DNA from: Pezizomycotina sp. ARF18
Lineage: Eukaryota > Ascomycota
DNA length: 54,514 nt
Assembly (NCBI GenBank): GCA_002224055.1
Contig: AZLU01000061.1
Span: 49,601-104,114 of the forward strand
Direction: 5' to 3'
A program made the position numbers and the translations under genes. This document shows, one piece after another, positions 1 through 15,400 of this stretch. Within the stretch, counting starts at the first letter, position 1, and each line of letters begins with the position of its first letter. The notes beneath the pieces were generated by a model. The model was not told where the DNA came from. It searched no databases and saw only the letters and a list, made by a program, of their open reading frames with translations.

Positions 1-84
1 TCAGAATCGATAATCAATCACTTTCTCCTACGAAACCAATACCGTCTTTTCTCTTCCTTTCCTGTCTCCAATAAATCAGCAACA

Positions 85-549
85 ATGCACGCCGCCCTCC
101 TCCTCCTCCCCCTCCTGCCGCGACCTTCGCTGCTCCCGCGACCCCATCGAAGAAGAAGAACCGCAGCAGGAAAACAATCGTCACCCTCGGCGACTTCGCA
201 ACCTACGACTCCGCCGTCACCATAAAAGTACAATCCCCGGCACGGACGTGGAAGACCGCACGCGCGGCGCGACTGCCACGCGCTCGAAGCGAAACCACGC
301 CGGCCGCGAGCTAGCGCAGGAAGTATGCGACGCAGGGTACGCGGAGCATGATTGGAATTACGCGCCGGTTTATTGTCCCGCGAGGGATATTACGGAGCAA
401 GATGTTGCGTACTGTGCGATTATAGGTTTGCAGATGGTCAGGGAGAATGAGAATATTAGTCCTGCGTATTATGTGCCCATTGGGGAGTTGACGGCGAGAT
501 GGTGCAGACTTATTTGCACCATCCTGGGAATAATGTTGGTCATGTGTGA
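85..549 (+). CDS. Small uncharacterised protein, about 155 residues, frame broken by base losses
   Basis: I do not recognise the family. Reading from the ATG at 85, a proline run (RRPPPPPPP) is followed by a basic stretch (SKKKNRSRK), then TIVTLGDFATYDSAVTIKV. After a shift near 240 the frame 248-505 gives VEDRTRGATATRSKRNHAG and a well-structured part containing HDWNYAPVYCPARDI and MVRENENISPAYYVPIGEL. A shift near 502 leads to MVQTYLHHPGNNVGHV and a TGA at 547-549. Each shift is explained by one missing base in a short C or G run (near 90, 240 and 502), the same error type as in DED1. No signal peptide or membrane segment is visible. High coding GC compared with the AT-rich flank supports a real gene. 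The start is the first ATG, and an earlier start outside the window cannot be excluded. Confidence 0.5.
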
Positions 550-961
550 GTATAGAGGGGTTATCTGATTGTTTTTGGTATATAGATTTCGCGCGGTAGT
601 GTGTTTTAGAAGTGATAGTAATTCAATCGTTAATATATATATATATCACATGGGATATTCCATGATCAGGATTTCTCTTTCTCTCTCTGTACGTTCTTGA
701 AAATTAAGAAGCTCATCGGCTCGTTGGGCCAGTTATGTTTCTGAGAAAGCGTTTTTTCCTTTCCTTTTGGTTGGATGTGAGACCTTTTTTTGATCGAAGA
801 CCAAAAATTTGGAAAACGTGTAGTGGAAACGTTTGTGTCTCAGTGGGAAACTCCTCTGCATAGCAGACATGGATCTATGACCGTTTGGCTTCTTCTTTTC
901 CTTGGGCACTTGTTTCTCCTTGTCAGTAGCGTGCTCGCCTGCTAGGCAAATAACTATCTCA

Positions 962-1533
962 TTACCCCTTCCGTAGTCGAATAAGCTCCTTCATTGCGGG
1001 AGCTTTGTCACTCTCAAAAGATGGATAAATGTTAGCTAACTCTCTTTATATATATATCTTATCCCTGACGGAGAAAGTGAAGAAGAGCTATATACCAGTC
1101 TCCGCCCACCGCTTCCTTAAAAACTCTCGTCTTGGCGCATATTGGTGACCACATACCCTCCATGGAGTGCTCGTCGTTTTTGCCAACGTACTTACTTGAA
1201 AAGAGACAAAGGCAGCTTCCGCCTGCTTGTCTAGGATATGTGACGAAGTTTCTGCCGTTTCAACAGTAGAGAGAGATTTGAAGTCATGCTCTTTGAGGGT
1301 ATGGCTTGAGACAAATGGTTTCGCCGAAGTAGCGGGACCGTGGTAGCATGGAGGGGTTTTTATTTTAATGCTCATGTCTTTTGTTGATAGTCGGTAGGTT
1401 TCGTTGGTTCTTCGCAGAGGAGGACGAGGTGGAGGGAGGTTCGAAACTGTAGAGGTTTTGGATTAGATGACGCTTCGTGGTTTTTGACGTTGAGTGAACA
1501 AAGTACCATCGAAGGTAAATAAGATGTCTTCAT
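962..1533 (-). CDS. Small spliced gene candidate of unknown function
   Basis: On the minus strand one frame stays open from about 1450 down to a donor GTAAGT whose first base is 1195. It reads NLPPPRPPLRRTNETYRLS, then SIKIKTPPCYHGPATSAKP, then LDKQAEAAFVSFQ at the splice. A CTAAC branch point (complement of 1031-1035) lies about 18 bases before an AG acceptor at 1013, giving a 183-bp intron. The second exon reads SDKAPAMKELIRLRKG and stops at 962. Upstream, an ATG at 1533 opens MKTSYLPSMVLCSLNVKNH, which needs one frame change near 1455. An alternative frame reads HEDILFTFDGTLFTQ but meets a TAA. No family is recognised. The splice geometry fits the other introns of the window; the 5' end is uncertain. 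Confidence 0.38.
1013..1195 (-). other. Candidate intron of the 962-1533 gene
   Basis: Donor GTAAGT, branch CTAAC and acceptor GAG are all read on the minus strand. Splicing joins VSFQ to SDKAPAMKEL in phase 0. Acceptor choice is uncertain because AGAG allows two cut sites, and the other one gives an immediate stop. Confidence 0.35.
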
Positions 1534-3990
1534 GCGATGTCAAGCCGTAACAGCTTCTGCTGCTCGAGCTTTTTGCTCACCGTTGACCGTAGTGAATTGA
1601 GAAACGGACGATCGAGAACATTGGTAGAAGCAAGCTGAGTGGCTTGCGATAACTGTTAGAGAGCTATACAAATCCTTTGTTTTTTTTTTTTTTTTTTTTA
1701 ATTAATTTAGATTTTTTATTTTTATTATTTAATAATAATCCTTATTTATATTATTGGCAGTTGCGTTGGTGCTGTGATATTTTTTTGGGGAAATAAAAAT
1801 CCCGATTTTTTGGTGTCGAAAAAACACCTTGCTGCTTCCCTTTCAAGCCCTCCAAACCTGCACCTTCCAACATTCACAACAATCTGCAGCTGCATGCACC
1901 TCAATCAACTTATCTTTAATCAAGAACCTTTACTTATCGAATATAAAACCAAAGAGGAAGAAAAACAGCCTTTGTTTTGCGAAGTAGCTCCATATTAACT
2001 ACCTATACGTGGGATTGAGCTTGTAAAAAGGAGGTGAAAGGTATTACTCTGTCTGCATAAACCCCGCCAATTGGCAAAGTGCGGACTTGGTTGCAAAAGC
2101 CGCGAGCAAGGGTTAGGGGGAAAGAGCTAACAGCTTGTGGTGTTAGAGACCTGCCTCGAATAATCTCACACTGGACCCTGAATATCGTCCCACGTACTTT
2201 ACACGACGGGGAATTTTGCGGAACGGGCACCACGTTTTTTTTTTTTTTTTTTTTTTTGCTTTGACTTTCCTACACACCATCTTTTCTGTTCCCTCGAGTT
2301 TTAAATCGGCACCGGCGGGTTGGAAGGATGGTGGATGGATTTGTCCGCAGTAAGCTTTGTACTTTTTGCTTTACCTGCAGCCACACCAAGCATGAGGCCT
2401 GGACCCGTTCTTCTCACCATCCCACCTCCTTCTTCAACCTTGTTTATTTGCGCAATGTGCGCGAGTGCCTGATATCTCTAACGCAGATAATTCGTTATTC
2501 GATTCCAGCTACAAGGTTTCCCAACCAGAAATGGGGCTGCCAATTGCTGTTTCCATTTTTTGCGAGTTTTTGCTCGCTATCGGGAATGACTGGATGAACT
2601 GAACTCTATTCACTCGATAACGAGATAGCCCTGCAAACCCTACCTGCCTGCGTAATGCAGCCAGCAAACAAATCTAACCAAGCATCTAAAAAGAAAGAAG
2701 TGCTTTTGATAACAGATGCACGAACAGCATCTCTTTTTGTTTCTCCAGATTTTTGCATACACCAATATTTCATTGGAAGGATAAAACTTATCTCCCGGGT
2801 TTGGGGATATGCTTTTTCTTATTATTAAAATTTATTGGTCAATTATTGCAAATAAATTATCGTATATGCAAAACTCACACTGCAGCTGGCGCGTTTCAGG
2901 GCGTTCGTTCGAAAAAGAAAGAAAAGGGAAGCGAAATACGGCGACAGACGTCATCCACCGAAACGGATTTCCTCCCCTTAGGTATCAATTTGCAGGCAAC
3001 AGGGATGGAACTCTCTACCAGAAAAGAAAGAAGGCACCAACCGACAAGAGGAAATCCGGCGCAGTCTCTGACGGATCTCGGAGCTGGTTTGGTGTTGGAA
3101 TCATTATAATTTTAATACAAGTCTCAATTTTTGTCAATCTATTATTAAAAATCCGGGATATTCATTATAATTTGTTATTATTATTATTGTTCCTCCCGCC
3201 TGATTTCCCTTCCTTCTCTTTCATGGTTCTGGTATTTTCAAAACACGAGGATGATAAGGAAACGACCAGTCCTTTCTTTCGGAGGAGAGTCCGCTGTCGT
3301 CACACGCTAAGCGCAAACGAAACACAAATAATAAGTCAGCTTCTTTTGTTTAATAAGAGCACCGAAAAAAAGCACATGGGAAAGAAGTGTGCGCTCCCTC
3401 AAAGCCTTGCTTCTTCTGCTTTCGTTTGCTTTTCTTTCAGGTAAGACTCGCGCTATTTTTTTTTTTCGGATAAAAAGAACTGCTATGATTTGCTTGCAGC
3501 AGTAGCGGCAGGATAAGAAAAGTAACTAATCCAAGTAACCTTCTCACTGACCTCGAAATGTTCTCAAGCAGGCAGCTCCGTTAAAAAAAAAAAAAATAGA
3601 TTTGCTCTTTAACGTTACGTTTGAGCATGTACATCTACCTGCAGGTCTGCCTCTTCTCATGAAAGATCAATTGTACCTGATACCGTGTCCTGCGCGGCTG
3701 GGAAAAAGAAGATTTCGATAGGCCCTGGAGCTCCTGGATTGGAAAAATGGAAGAGGTATCTGTCACGCCAATCTATATAGAAGGATACATTTGACGTCAG
3801 GACGGTGAATCATCTTACTGCTGGATGGAAAATTTTTTTACGAAGGAAAAAAAAAGTGACTTTTTTCTTACTGGCGTTCGTGACCTTTCTTTTTCCCTTT
3901 TCTTTTCTTTTCTTTTTGCCTCCCCCTTATTCCTGCTTTTCTCGCTTCTAGTATTTTCGAATTTTTTCACTTCTCCTTATATATAAAACC
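1534..3990. other. Intergenic region, no supported gene
   Basis: This stretch holds long T tracts (20 bases at 1680-1699, 23 bases at 2235-2257), scattered open frames under 120 codons with no recognisable protein signature, and mixed-composition DNA. A possible untranslated-leader intron (donor GTAAGA at 3441, acceptor TTGCAG ending at 3499) lies upstream of DED1 but lacks a good branch point, so it is not called. It probably contains the distal promoter of DED1. Confidence 0.5.
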
Positions 3991-5135
3991 CTTATCCACA
4001 CAAGAGTTGTTGTCCTTTTTTTTTTTGAAGGAAAATTTTTTCTATTCAAAATCACCCATCTTTTATATATATTTTTTTCTTTCTCCAAGGAAGATTTATA
4101 ATACAGAATCATCGAAAAACGAGACGAGATTAATATATATATTCCTTTTAGTATATATATCTTCTTCTAATATCAGTTCCTTCTATTCTTTTTCATTTTT
4201 CTGGAGGATCAGTTTTCTTTCTTTTCACCCACGGAAAACACTTTCATTCCAAAACCACCAAAGTTGGTATATATATACAATTTCACGACGTTTAACGACT
4301 TCGCTGTAATATATATATATATATACCCTCAAGCTTAACATTTCTTTTTTTCTTCAAGTTCTCAATCCGTAATATATAATTCAAGAAGGATCTCCTTTAA
4401 TATCACTTTTTTCTGTGCAATAGCAATAGATCTCTTTTATCGTTCATCCAAGATACCCAGGTTCTCCCAAACCGAACTATAGAATACAAAAATATAGTAG
4501 CTTTTGTCTCAGGGAGAAAGCAGGCGTCTACCAGTTTTCGTCTTTTTTTTCGATCTATCTATCGCATTTCATCACTTTTTCCTATCGACAAGAACTTCTC
4601 CTTTCGATATTACAGTCGGATTCAACGATATAAATATTTCCCTTCATCACATCTCGTTCAATCAGTCAGTTTACAAGGAAGGCTATTCAGGGCTTCGACC
4701 GGTTCGAAAAGGAGGAAATTACATCTCTCTCTTTTTAATCGCAAAAAAAAAACGATCAGCATTCTTTGATTCATTTTAACTACGATATTTTCTCTTATCT
4801 TAATTTAAAAGGAAAAAATAAGGCCTTTAAAGTAGCTTTCAAGCGAAGTTTAATTCTTTTATTTATTTATTTATTTATTTATTTTTGCTGGAAGAAAATT
4901 CTTTCCGCCGACTACTAAAGAGAAAAAAAAAACCTTTACTGGTTTTTCTTCTTCTTTCCCTTAACAATATTTTATCTTCTCATCACAACTCAACAACCAA
5001 CGAATCATCAAACGAAGACTAAGGAAATTATTATTTTCCATCAGCAGAGTCTTAACTTATCTATCATCATCAAGGACCATCTTTTTTTTTTTTTTTTTAA
5101 TCTATCCTCAAAGTAATTTCATCAATTATGCAATC
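3991..5135 (+). promoter_or_regulatory. DED1 promoter and long pyrimidine-rich leader
   Basis: The plus strand becomes very rich in T and C for over 1 kb before the DED1 start, with TTCTTT and CTTTTC runs, TA repeats near 4308-4325, an ATTT tetramer array near 4858-4884 and 17 T at 5082-5098. CT-rich blocks just before the start of highly expressed genes are a known feature of filamentous fungal promoters and leaders. The transcription start cannot be fixed by eye. Open frames here are T-rich products (Phe, Ser, Leu) and are not called. Confidence 0.5.
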
Positions 5136-7442
<2,307 letters not shown>

Positions 7443-9402
7443 TTCTATTGCCGTACAATGATTACCCGATTCTTCATTCATCACTCATCCTTGAATTACA
7501 CTATACGCGAACGTTATACACACACTTGAAGTCACGGCATCATTCGAACATTACGTTATCTGGATCGATTTTGGTTTTCTACGCTTCCTTGTTTTCCTTT
7601 TCTTTTTTCAAAATCATTAATAACCTCGACATGGGTGGAACATCTTTATTTTCTCTTTTTCCCGAAAAAATCCCTTCCGATATTTTCCTGAAAAAAGGGG
7701 GAGCTTAACGTGTTTAGCCGCGACGATTCTCTTTAGAAGGGTAGGGCGATGTTCGATGCGGGCATCTCAATCTACTCACTCCATTATCAAAAAGTAATGT
7801 TTAAAGAGAGAATCTTTGTTGCTTTCAATATTTCCTTTTTTAATACGCATTGTATACGTCTTTCTGTATCCAATCGGAGAAGACTCCTTTTTTTCTCCCT
7901 GTTTTCACGAAACTACTAACGTTACGACTGGATAAATACAAAAAAGAAATTTTCGGGAGTTATTTTTTCTTTAACTGCAAACTGCTTTTTTCTTTTTCAT
8001 TGTTCAAAGGGGAAATATAAAGGCGTTCTTGTTCTCTCCATGTCACCAAAAAAAGTTGTTTTTTTTTTTTTTTCAAGGGCTTGCTTCTGCTTTTTCTCAC
8101 TTGTTTTTTCAATTGCATCATCTTACGACACGATTTTAACGACTACACTTATTTCCTTTCCAATCTTTCTATTGTTTACTTCTTTTTCCTTTTCTTTAAA
8201 CAGATAGAATGGCATTGGGTCTTGGGTCTTGTTTTACTTGTCGTAATGATGCATTTCTTATTTTCATCCAGTTTCGTTCTTAAATGGGATTCTCGTTTCG
8301 CGCGCTTTTCAGTTGCTTTTGATTTTTGCATACAAACTTACTTTAATGTTGTCAGACCTTTTTCAAAGCTTTCTCCGTCCGTATTCGCCGCTGCTGTTCT
8401 GTTATCAACTCACATACAAGAGGATCACAAAAAGTTTTTGGGATTTTTCGTTCACTTGCTTTAGCTTGTTTTCACCTTTCATCTTTGCTTTATCTGTTAC
8501 ATGGGAAGGGAAACAATCAAATATAGAACGGCATCATACGGAAAACAAATATCAAAAGGTCTAGACAGCTTATCTCTTTTTTCACTTGTTTTGCTTTATG
8601 CTCGGGTCGTCTTTGCTTTTCTGTTTTTATCTCTTATTTATATAGAGAGCCTACGGTTTCGTTAGCATTTGTTTTTTTTTTCTTGTTCCTCAAAAACAAA
8701 GGAAACGGCGTTCATCATTTGTGTTTTCTAGATCGGACGATATCTAGACGAGCACATCGAGCGCTTTTATACCGTATATCACGAATCCTCCTTTTACTTC
8801 TCATAAAAAATGAACACATGTACATATACTCTTTGCGCATGGACAACCACAGCAGATAAACTGAGGGTTTCCTTCTACAATGAAGGAAGAGGAATCGAGG
8901 AAAGAAAGAGAAAATGCGTTGACCGTTATAGTAGGCCAGCTTTTTCTTTTACAGTATTGTTTAGCTAGCTACGTTAGGTCCTAGTTAAAATTAAATTTCA
9001 TTCTAGTAACAAAAATGAAGACAAATCGCGTGATGCGTGATTATAATGAGAGAGGTGCACAAAAGATTACGTGTGAATATAGAAACGTTTTCCATTGCGG
9101 CTACAGCCATCTCACTACCGATTATTCGCCTCTATATTCGCTCTTTTCGCACTCGTGCAGGTTTTCGACTCACCACCGGGGGCATCTTGGCCATCTTTTT
9201 CTCACTTCCTTGAATTCCAGGTACTGCGGGAAACAGGCAATGGAAGATATTCAATATCCGGAAGGCGATCCAGCGTCTTTCACATCAGTGACATCCGTTT
9301 AAAATCAAACGGACGTTGCCTCTTTTTTTTTTTCTTTCTGTTAATTATCTCGCGGAAGTATGTTATCGACCAAAAAAAACAACTATACGAAACCATCCAA
9401 CG
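7443..9402. other. Intergenic region after DED1, no supported gene
   Basis: T-rich DNA with a 15-base T tract at 8059-8073 and open frames that translate into Phe/Leu/Ser-rich sequence with no family signature (for example 8081-8464). It should hold the DED1 3' untranslated region and, near its end, the promoter of the membrane/ankyrin gene. I see no RNA gene or repeat array. Confidence 0.5.
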
Positions 9403-12400
9403 ATGTCTAAACCATGGCATCCCAACCCCACTCCTCCTCCTCTTACTACTCACCACCCCGGCTCTCGCCGACCCCGGCGACGACTTCTCCAACAACCTCT
9501 TCTCCGACCTCGCCCCGCTCCTCACGCTCTTCGGCGAGCAAGTCGCGAAACAATTCCTCTCGCAATCCCTCCACTGGCTGGACAACGTCGTCTTCGCCAT
9601 GGCGCCGCTGGAATAATCACGGGTATGGTATCCGCGATTCGCGTGGGCGGGCCAAGGTGGCTTAGGGCTGTGATTGGACGGGCGAGGAGAGTAAAGGCGA
9701 CGCGGAGGTGGAGCTTATGAGTAGTACTAGCGGCGATGTTTGTGAATTGTGGAATGGGGATACGGTTGTTAGGACGTTGGGGCGCCGAGTGTTGTGGAGG
9801 TTGTGTTTTTGGAGAAGGTTGGGGAGGAAGAGGGGGAGGAGCATACTGATCGGGTGATGTCTTCTGAAATCAGTGGAGGAGAAGACGGCGAACCGGACAG
9901 TAATGGCTTAGCGAAGACGGATCATGATAAGAAGGATAGCAAATCTACGCTGGTTGACGATCGGTACGCTGGTGTGTTCAGTTTTGAGGAGGCGGAGGAG
10001 GTCGGATTATTCCGCAGGCCGGGTATAGTCCCGTGCAACCGCCTTCAGCGCCGGTGGAAGGCGCCGGTCATGAGGGAGAAGCGTTTCCGGTTTTTGAATT
10101 GGGTGGGATGGAGTTGCATTCCGTCGGCACAGATCATACGCTTGTGGCGACGGAGGAGACCGATTCGACGCACAGTTTCGATCTCATGCGGCGGAATCAG
10201 GCCTCCTGCGACCTGAATACGTTCCTTCTGCACCAAATATTTCTTTAAACGCCGGCGTCGCCAAGGTTCATATCTCGAACTTGCTATTGTCGCTATTGCC
10301 GGCACACTCATTCAAGCAGCTGTCCTTGCGTTCGCCGGTGCTATTACGTATACGAAAGGCCTGGAAAATCGCTTTTTCAAAAATGACATCATATGGCTTC
10401 GTATGCGTATCCTCTCACTGCTATAGGAACTATTTTGGTCACTATCGGGATGTATCTATGCTCGATGGTTGTCCAAAACAGATCTGTCGAAGAAAAATGG
10501 GTCAAAATGCCGCTGGTAGCGCCACCCGGTTACAGGATAAGACGGCATGGCTTCAGAAGGCACAGGTTGTAACGGACCAAGCGTTTCCGTCGTGCGTTAT
10601 TATGGCACCGGCGGATGGCCAATATCACCTTACATCACGGCCCGATCCAGCTTTGAAATCTCAGCACGCGTGGGTTGTTATAGGATCGTCCGTCAGCGTT
10701 GCTGGTTTCGTCTGTCAATTCAGCGGCCTGCGCGGTATGCATTTCTCGGTAACGCTAGCGCAGCTCGGAGCTACACTCGTCATGTCGTTTCTCAGGATAC
10801 TGGTAAGACGGCAGCTGAGTTTACGGCCGGCTGTCGAACTGTAACGAAGTCTCACGAGCTCGAGTGGATGACTCGAATGATATCGGGTTGTCGCAGGTGG
10901 CGGGTTCTACCGGTACCTATCAAGTCTACCGCGGACGATCGAGTTGAACCTACCAAGATGGGTTGCGTTCGTTCAAAATCAGGACCCGTTTATCAGCAAT
11001 CGCACGCTGGGGAGACGACCCCTACTCTCCTCGTCCGTTGCGTCTCTTATTTTGGCAATGGAAGGATCCTTAAATTATCTCTATAACTCTACAATAACCC
11101 TTGACGCAGATGCTTTAGAAGCCGAAACGTTTACATGGTATGTCTATGTAAACGCGAAATCCAATGAAGAGGAGGCTGGCAGCTCAGAGGGACCACTGAC
11201 TTCCTCATATGAACGCATTGGCGTATCTATGACACGGATCCGGCACTGGAGGACGGCACTCAAGTCTGGGAGGCTGGCAAATCAACCGGACGGAATTGGA
11301 GGCCGCTCTATCGTTGTGGGTTCTCGATATCCGAGATCAAGAGCTAATTGCGAGTCGGCGAGACACACCGCGCAGAGGAATAATGCAAAGGCTTGTTTCT
11401 TCTGGGGCTGGATTCAGCATTATCGCGGCTGGACTACGAGACGTTTATCGGCAGGGGAACTAAGCTTACGGATATCCCGCACGGCCTCACCGGCGATTCG
11501 CCAATTCCGATGCATCGCAGATTCGGATTTGCGGACTATTCGAAGCCGGTGCGAGCCACGTGGGTGTTTACTCGTTCTCCACGACGGAAGAATTCTGCCA
11601 GCGCCATCTTTTTGCGTGTTTCTTCGCGCAGGCAGCAAGGCTGATATCCTGCTTGAACGGCACTAATGCGCTGAGGCGGAACCCTGACGCCACGGATAAT
11701 CATGCTTCAGGCTTGAAAACTCCAATTTAAAACAGCTAACGGAGATAGTTCACAATGCTGGTCTCGGAACTCCCGAAGCTATACTCATGACGCTGGTTCC
11801 ACCTTTGCGCCATAATGGGAATCTTCTCGTGCGTCGAATGCCTTCGACGTCGTTGTCGAACAGCTCAAGCAGATGAGCGATCCGGTCGCAGCGGAGGCTA
11901 TGGAACACCGCCTTTTTTACCTCTGCGAGGAGCCACTGAGCACGCTTAATCGGGAACGTCACTGGGATATTACTGGCGATTATGTTTTCGGGCTAGCTTC
12001 TGCCTTCAAAAAGATCTTTGGGGATGATGACCGGCGGACAGCCCGTGCGATGTCACTGGTTCGGCGGTTTTGCGAGAATTTTGCCAGCGTCGTCAGATTC
12101 CAGATAGGGACAATGGAAAATGAATTTGGAGATTCTCTTTATGGGGTACTTGCCTGGATCAAAGCCACTGCCGGCGAACTTCTGGGGCTGACTCTGACCT
12201 GACGAAGCCGCTGGAGCGGCTAGAGTCCGAGGTGTCGTCATTGGGAAAAATTAGCACGACGTCCTTCAAACTCAACAGATAATTGCAGAACTCCCCGCAG
12301 ATGTTCCAGCTTTCATGGTACCACCCTCTTCGGGGGCCGAAGACTATAGCAGCGTAAATACCAGAGCGAAATATGGATTTATATACTCGGAAGACTATCC

Positions 12401-15400
12401 GAAGGAGCTGTGGACGTGCCTCACGGCTGGGATCTGAGAGGGATCACTTTCTTTTTCAAAGATTGGATCGGACGACTTCCTGGCACCAAGATGATTCGGC
12501 AAGACACCTTGTATCGTCGTTGATGCTGGCTGCAACCATGGGCTGGGCAGAAATATGCAGGTATCTGCTAGGCTGGAGAATAGAATCTTTGGAGGCTAGC
12601 TCATCGGCAAACAGATACTAGCTGCGAATGATTCGCTCTACGGAAAATTACTACAGCTCGCGGCGGAGCATGGCCACCTTTCTATCGTGGATACGGTTAT
12701 GGAGCTGGTCCAAAGTCGCAGCTTTCACTGGAGATCAACTCTGTCCAGCATACCTTTCCGTTTTTTCACGCCGCTGCAGCTGGCATGTAAGAACGGGCAT
12801 TTCGAAATAGCAAACCTCCTGCTGCTAGCTGGAGCCGATACGGAGGTAGACATGAAAATTGATTCAGGATGCCTGAGAAATCTATACACAGAGTCCCGAT
12901 CGGCCTGGCCGCGGTGAAAGGCAACGAGCGGATCGTATCGCTGCTGCTCTTCTACGCGCGAATGGGAATTTTGTAGATGAAAAGGGCAATTCGATCGCTC
13001 ACTATGCAGCGCTTTTCGGCAAATTAGCGATCCTTCAGCTTTTGATCAATCATAAACTCGATGTTGTTCATTCGTCCAACGAAATGAAGAGACGCCGTTG
13101 CATTTGGCGAGCCGGGGAAATAATCGACGTCAGTACGAATGCATCAAGGCACTGCATAGTGCCGGCGTCGACGTGGACGCTCGCGACCAGCACGGGCTTG
13201 CGGCGATACACATCGCGGCTAACGGAGGGGCAAAAGAAACGGTGGAGCTACTTTTAAGTCTCGGCGCTGATCCGTATGCTCGAGATAGAATGGGAAGGAC
13301 TCCGCTGCACAGCGCTGCACTCGGAGGCAATTCGTCCATTGTGGAGATTCTTGTTTCACGCGGTGCGGATATAGAGGAACGGGATTACTCTGACCAGACG
13401 CCCTTGACTGTGGCGGTTGAGGCAGGTGCCGAGAGGGCAGACATGGTGCTGGATCTCCTGAAAAATTTGGGGCAATGTCAACGCCAGTACGAACTTGGGC
13501 AGACGTCTCTCCACCTGGCCGCGGGCTGGGCAAAATCCAGGAGGTCCTCGGGCACTTGCTCAACGCTGGAGCGGATATAACTTTGAGACGTCAATGGTCG
13601 CAATGCCCTGCACACTGCGGCGCTCAGCAACAACGACGGTTTCATCGACACGGTCCTCTCGTCTAGGATACCGTGAACCTATTCGGCGACAATATAGAGG
13701 ACGACGACGCGGACGACTCGCTCCTCTGCGTTCAGCGCCGCCTGTCGAGCGATATCTTGGACCACCGGGATAATAAGCGATACACGCCTTTGCTCCTGGC
13801 GCTGGAGCATGGAACTTGGCGGCCGCCGCTGCTTGATTTCGCACGACGCGGATGCCACTGCCTTGACTAAGGACGGCAAAAATGCCGTGCAGTATTGGTA
13901 TTGAAAATCTTAGGAGCGCACCCGCAGTGGTTCCCGCCGACGCTGGAGATGTTGAGTACGAGGAAGAGCCGATAGATGCCGTTCTCACGGACGCACACGT
14001 GGAGATGCTGCTTCTCCTACTCGAGCGTGGCGTGGATATCAACCACGCCGGCGATGGTTCTTATTCTGCCTTACACTACGCCGCGGAATGGAGCCCTGAC
14101 GGAGAGCACGCCGTCGCGGAATTTTTGGTCGAACACGGCGCCGACGTAAACCAGAAGGGAAGAATGGGGAAGGGCCGTTGCGCATTGCTGCGGAGAAGGG
14201 GAACGTTGCGTTGGTGAAGTACCTCTTGGCCGTTGGCGCTCACGTTGACGGGGAGAAGTTTTCCTCGCCGACTCCGCTAACGGCTTTGCTCATGGCTGGC
14301 GTCGCGCATACACCGGGCCAAATTGTATTACCGGCGGACAAAGTCGAGGAAATACTGGAGGTGCTCCTGGAGGCCGGAGCGTCGGCTGACGCTTCTATTA
14401 GCTATCGTCCGATGCTTGAGCAAGGCTACATGAAACCGCCCTCCACCGCAGGCAGGAGGTGTGTGCTCCCGGATTGGGACGCGTTGTACTGGGCCGTCCG
14501 CTCTGGTCAACCGTCGTTTGTGAAAGCCTCCTCAAGCACGGTGTGGACGCACGGATCCTTTACGGTCCGGAATACGACACGCCGCTCATACGGATGTTCA
14601 CTGATATGGAGAAGTTTCGCACGCCGTATACTCCCGAAACCGCTGAGATCGTGGACCTCTTGATCAATACGGCGTCGACGTGAACCATCGAGACGTACAC
14701 TCGCTCTCGGCGCTTTCATACGCGCTGCAGTCTAGGCAGCAATTCGCCGCTAGGGATTTACTGAACCACGGAGCGGAGATTGACGAAGTCGGCGTCGGAA
14801 AGTTTCTGGATGCGCCGACTGGTGTTCCGGTGCTTCTTCTGAAGTTGATGTGAGCGAGTTGAGAGCGTGACAATCGGACGGACGTTCACCGCGCTGCGCG
14901 CAGAGGTTTGATATTATATTAAAGTCATGACTGAAAAAGAAGCTGGAGTTAAGGCTTGACGGTCCGCGACCGGATGGTTCGGGCTGGACGTGCGCTCATA
15001 TTGCCGCGAGGTATGCTTCGTCGTTCTGTACTGCAGTTCTTACATGATAAAGACCCGTCGCTATTACACGTCAAGGATGCGATGGGGTATAATTGCTTAC
15101 ACCACGGATTACGGCATTGGTCGATAATTAAGTTTTTAATTGAGGAAGGGGGTTTGGATCCGAATGAAGATTAGGACCGAAGGGGAGGACGGCGGCGCTG
15201 TCTGCTATTGCGATGTTTGAGGTAGGAATTATACGGAGAGTTTGATGGTGTACCAGTGTGTTATGTTACTTGGGAGGTTGGGGGCGAGGTCTGATGTTGT
15301 GGATGATGAGGGGAGGAGTGTTGGGATTATGTGGAGGAGTTTGTTGCGCCGGGTTTGAGTGGGGGGGATGAGAAGGATTTGGAGCTGTTGGAGGAGTTTA

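Noticed and set aside
2003-2264. Overlapping open frames on both strands in a GC-richer patch
   Set aside because: Neither product resembles a known family, and no exon chain extends either of them.
3441-3499. Possible intron (GTAAGA to TTGCAG) before DED1
   Set aside because: No convincing branch point and no coding frame on either side; only a leader intron would be possible and that cannot be tested by eye.
8081-8464. 127-codon hydrophobic open frame on the plus strand
   Set aside because: It is the translation of T-rich DNA (Phe, Leu, Ser) in the DED1 3' flank and has no start context or homologue that I know.
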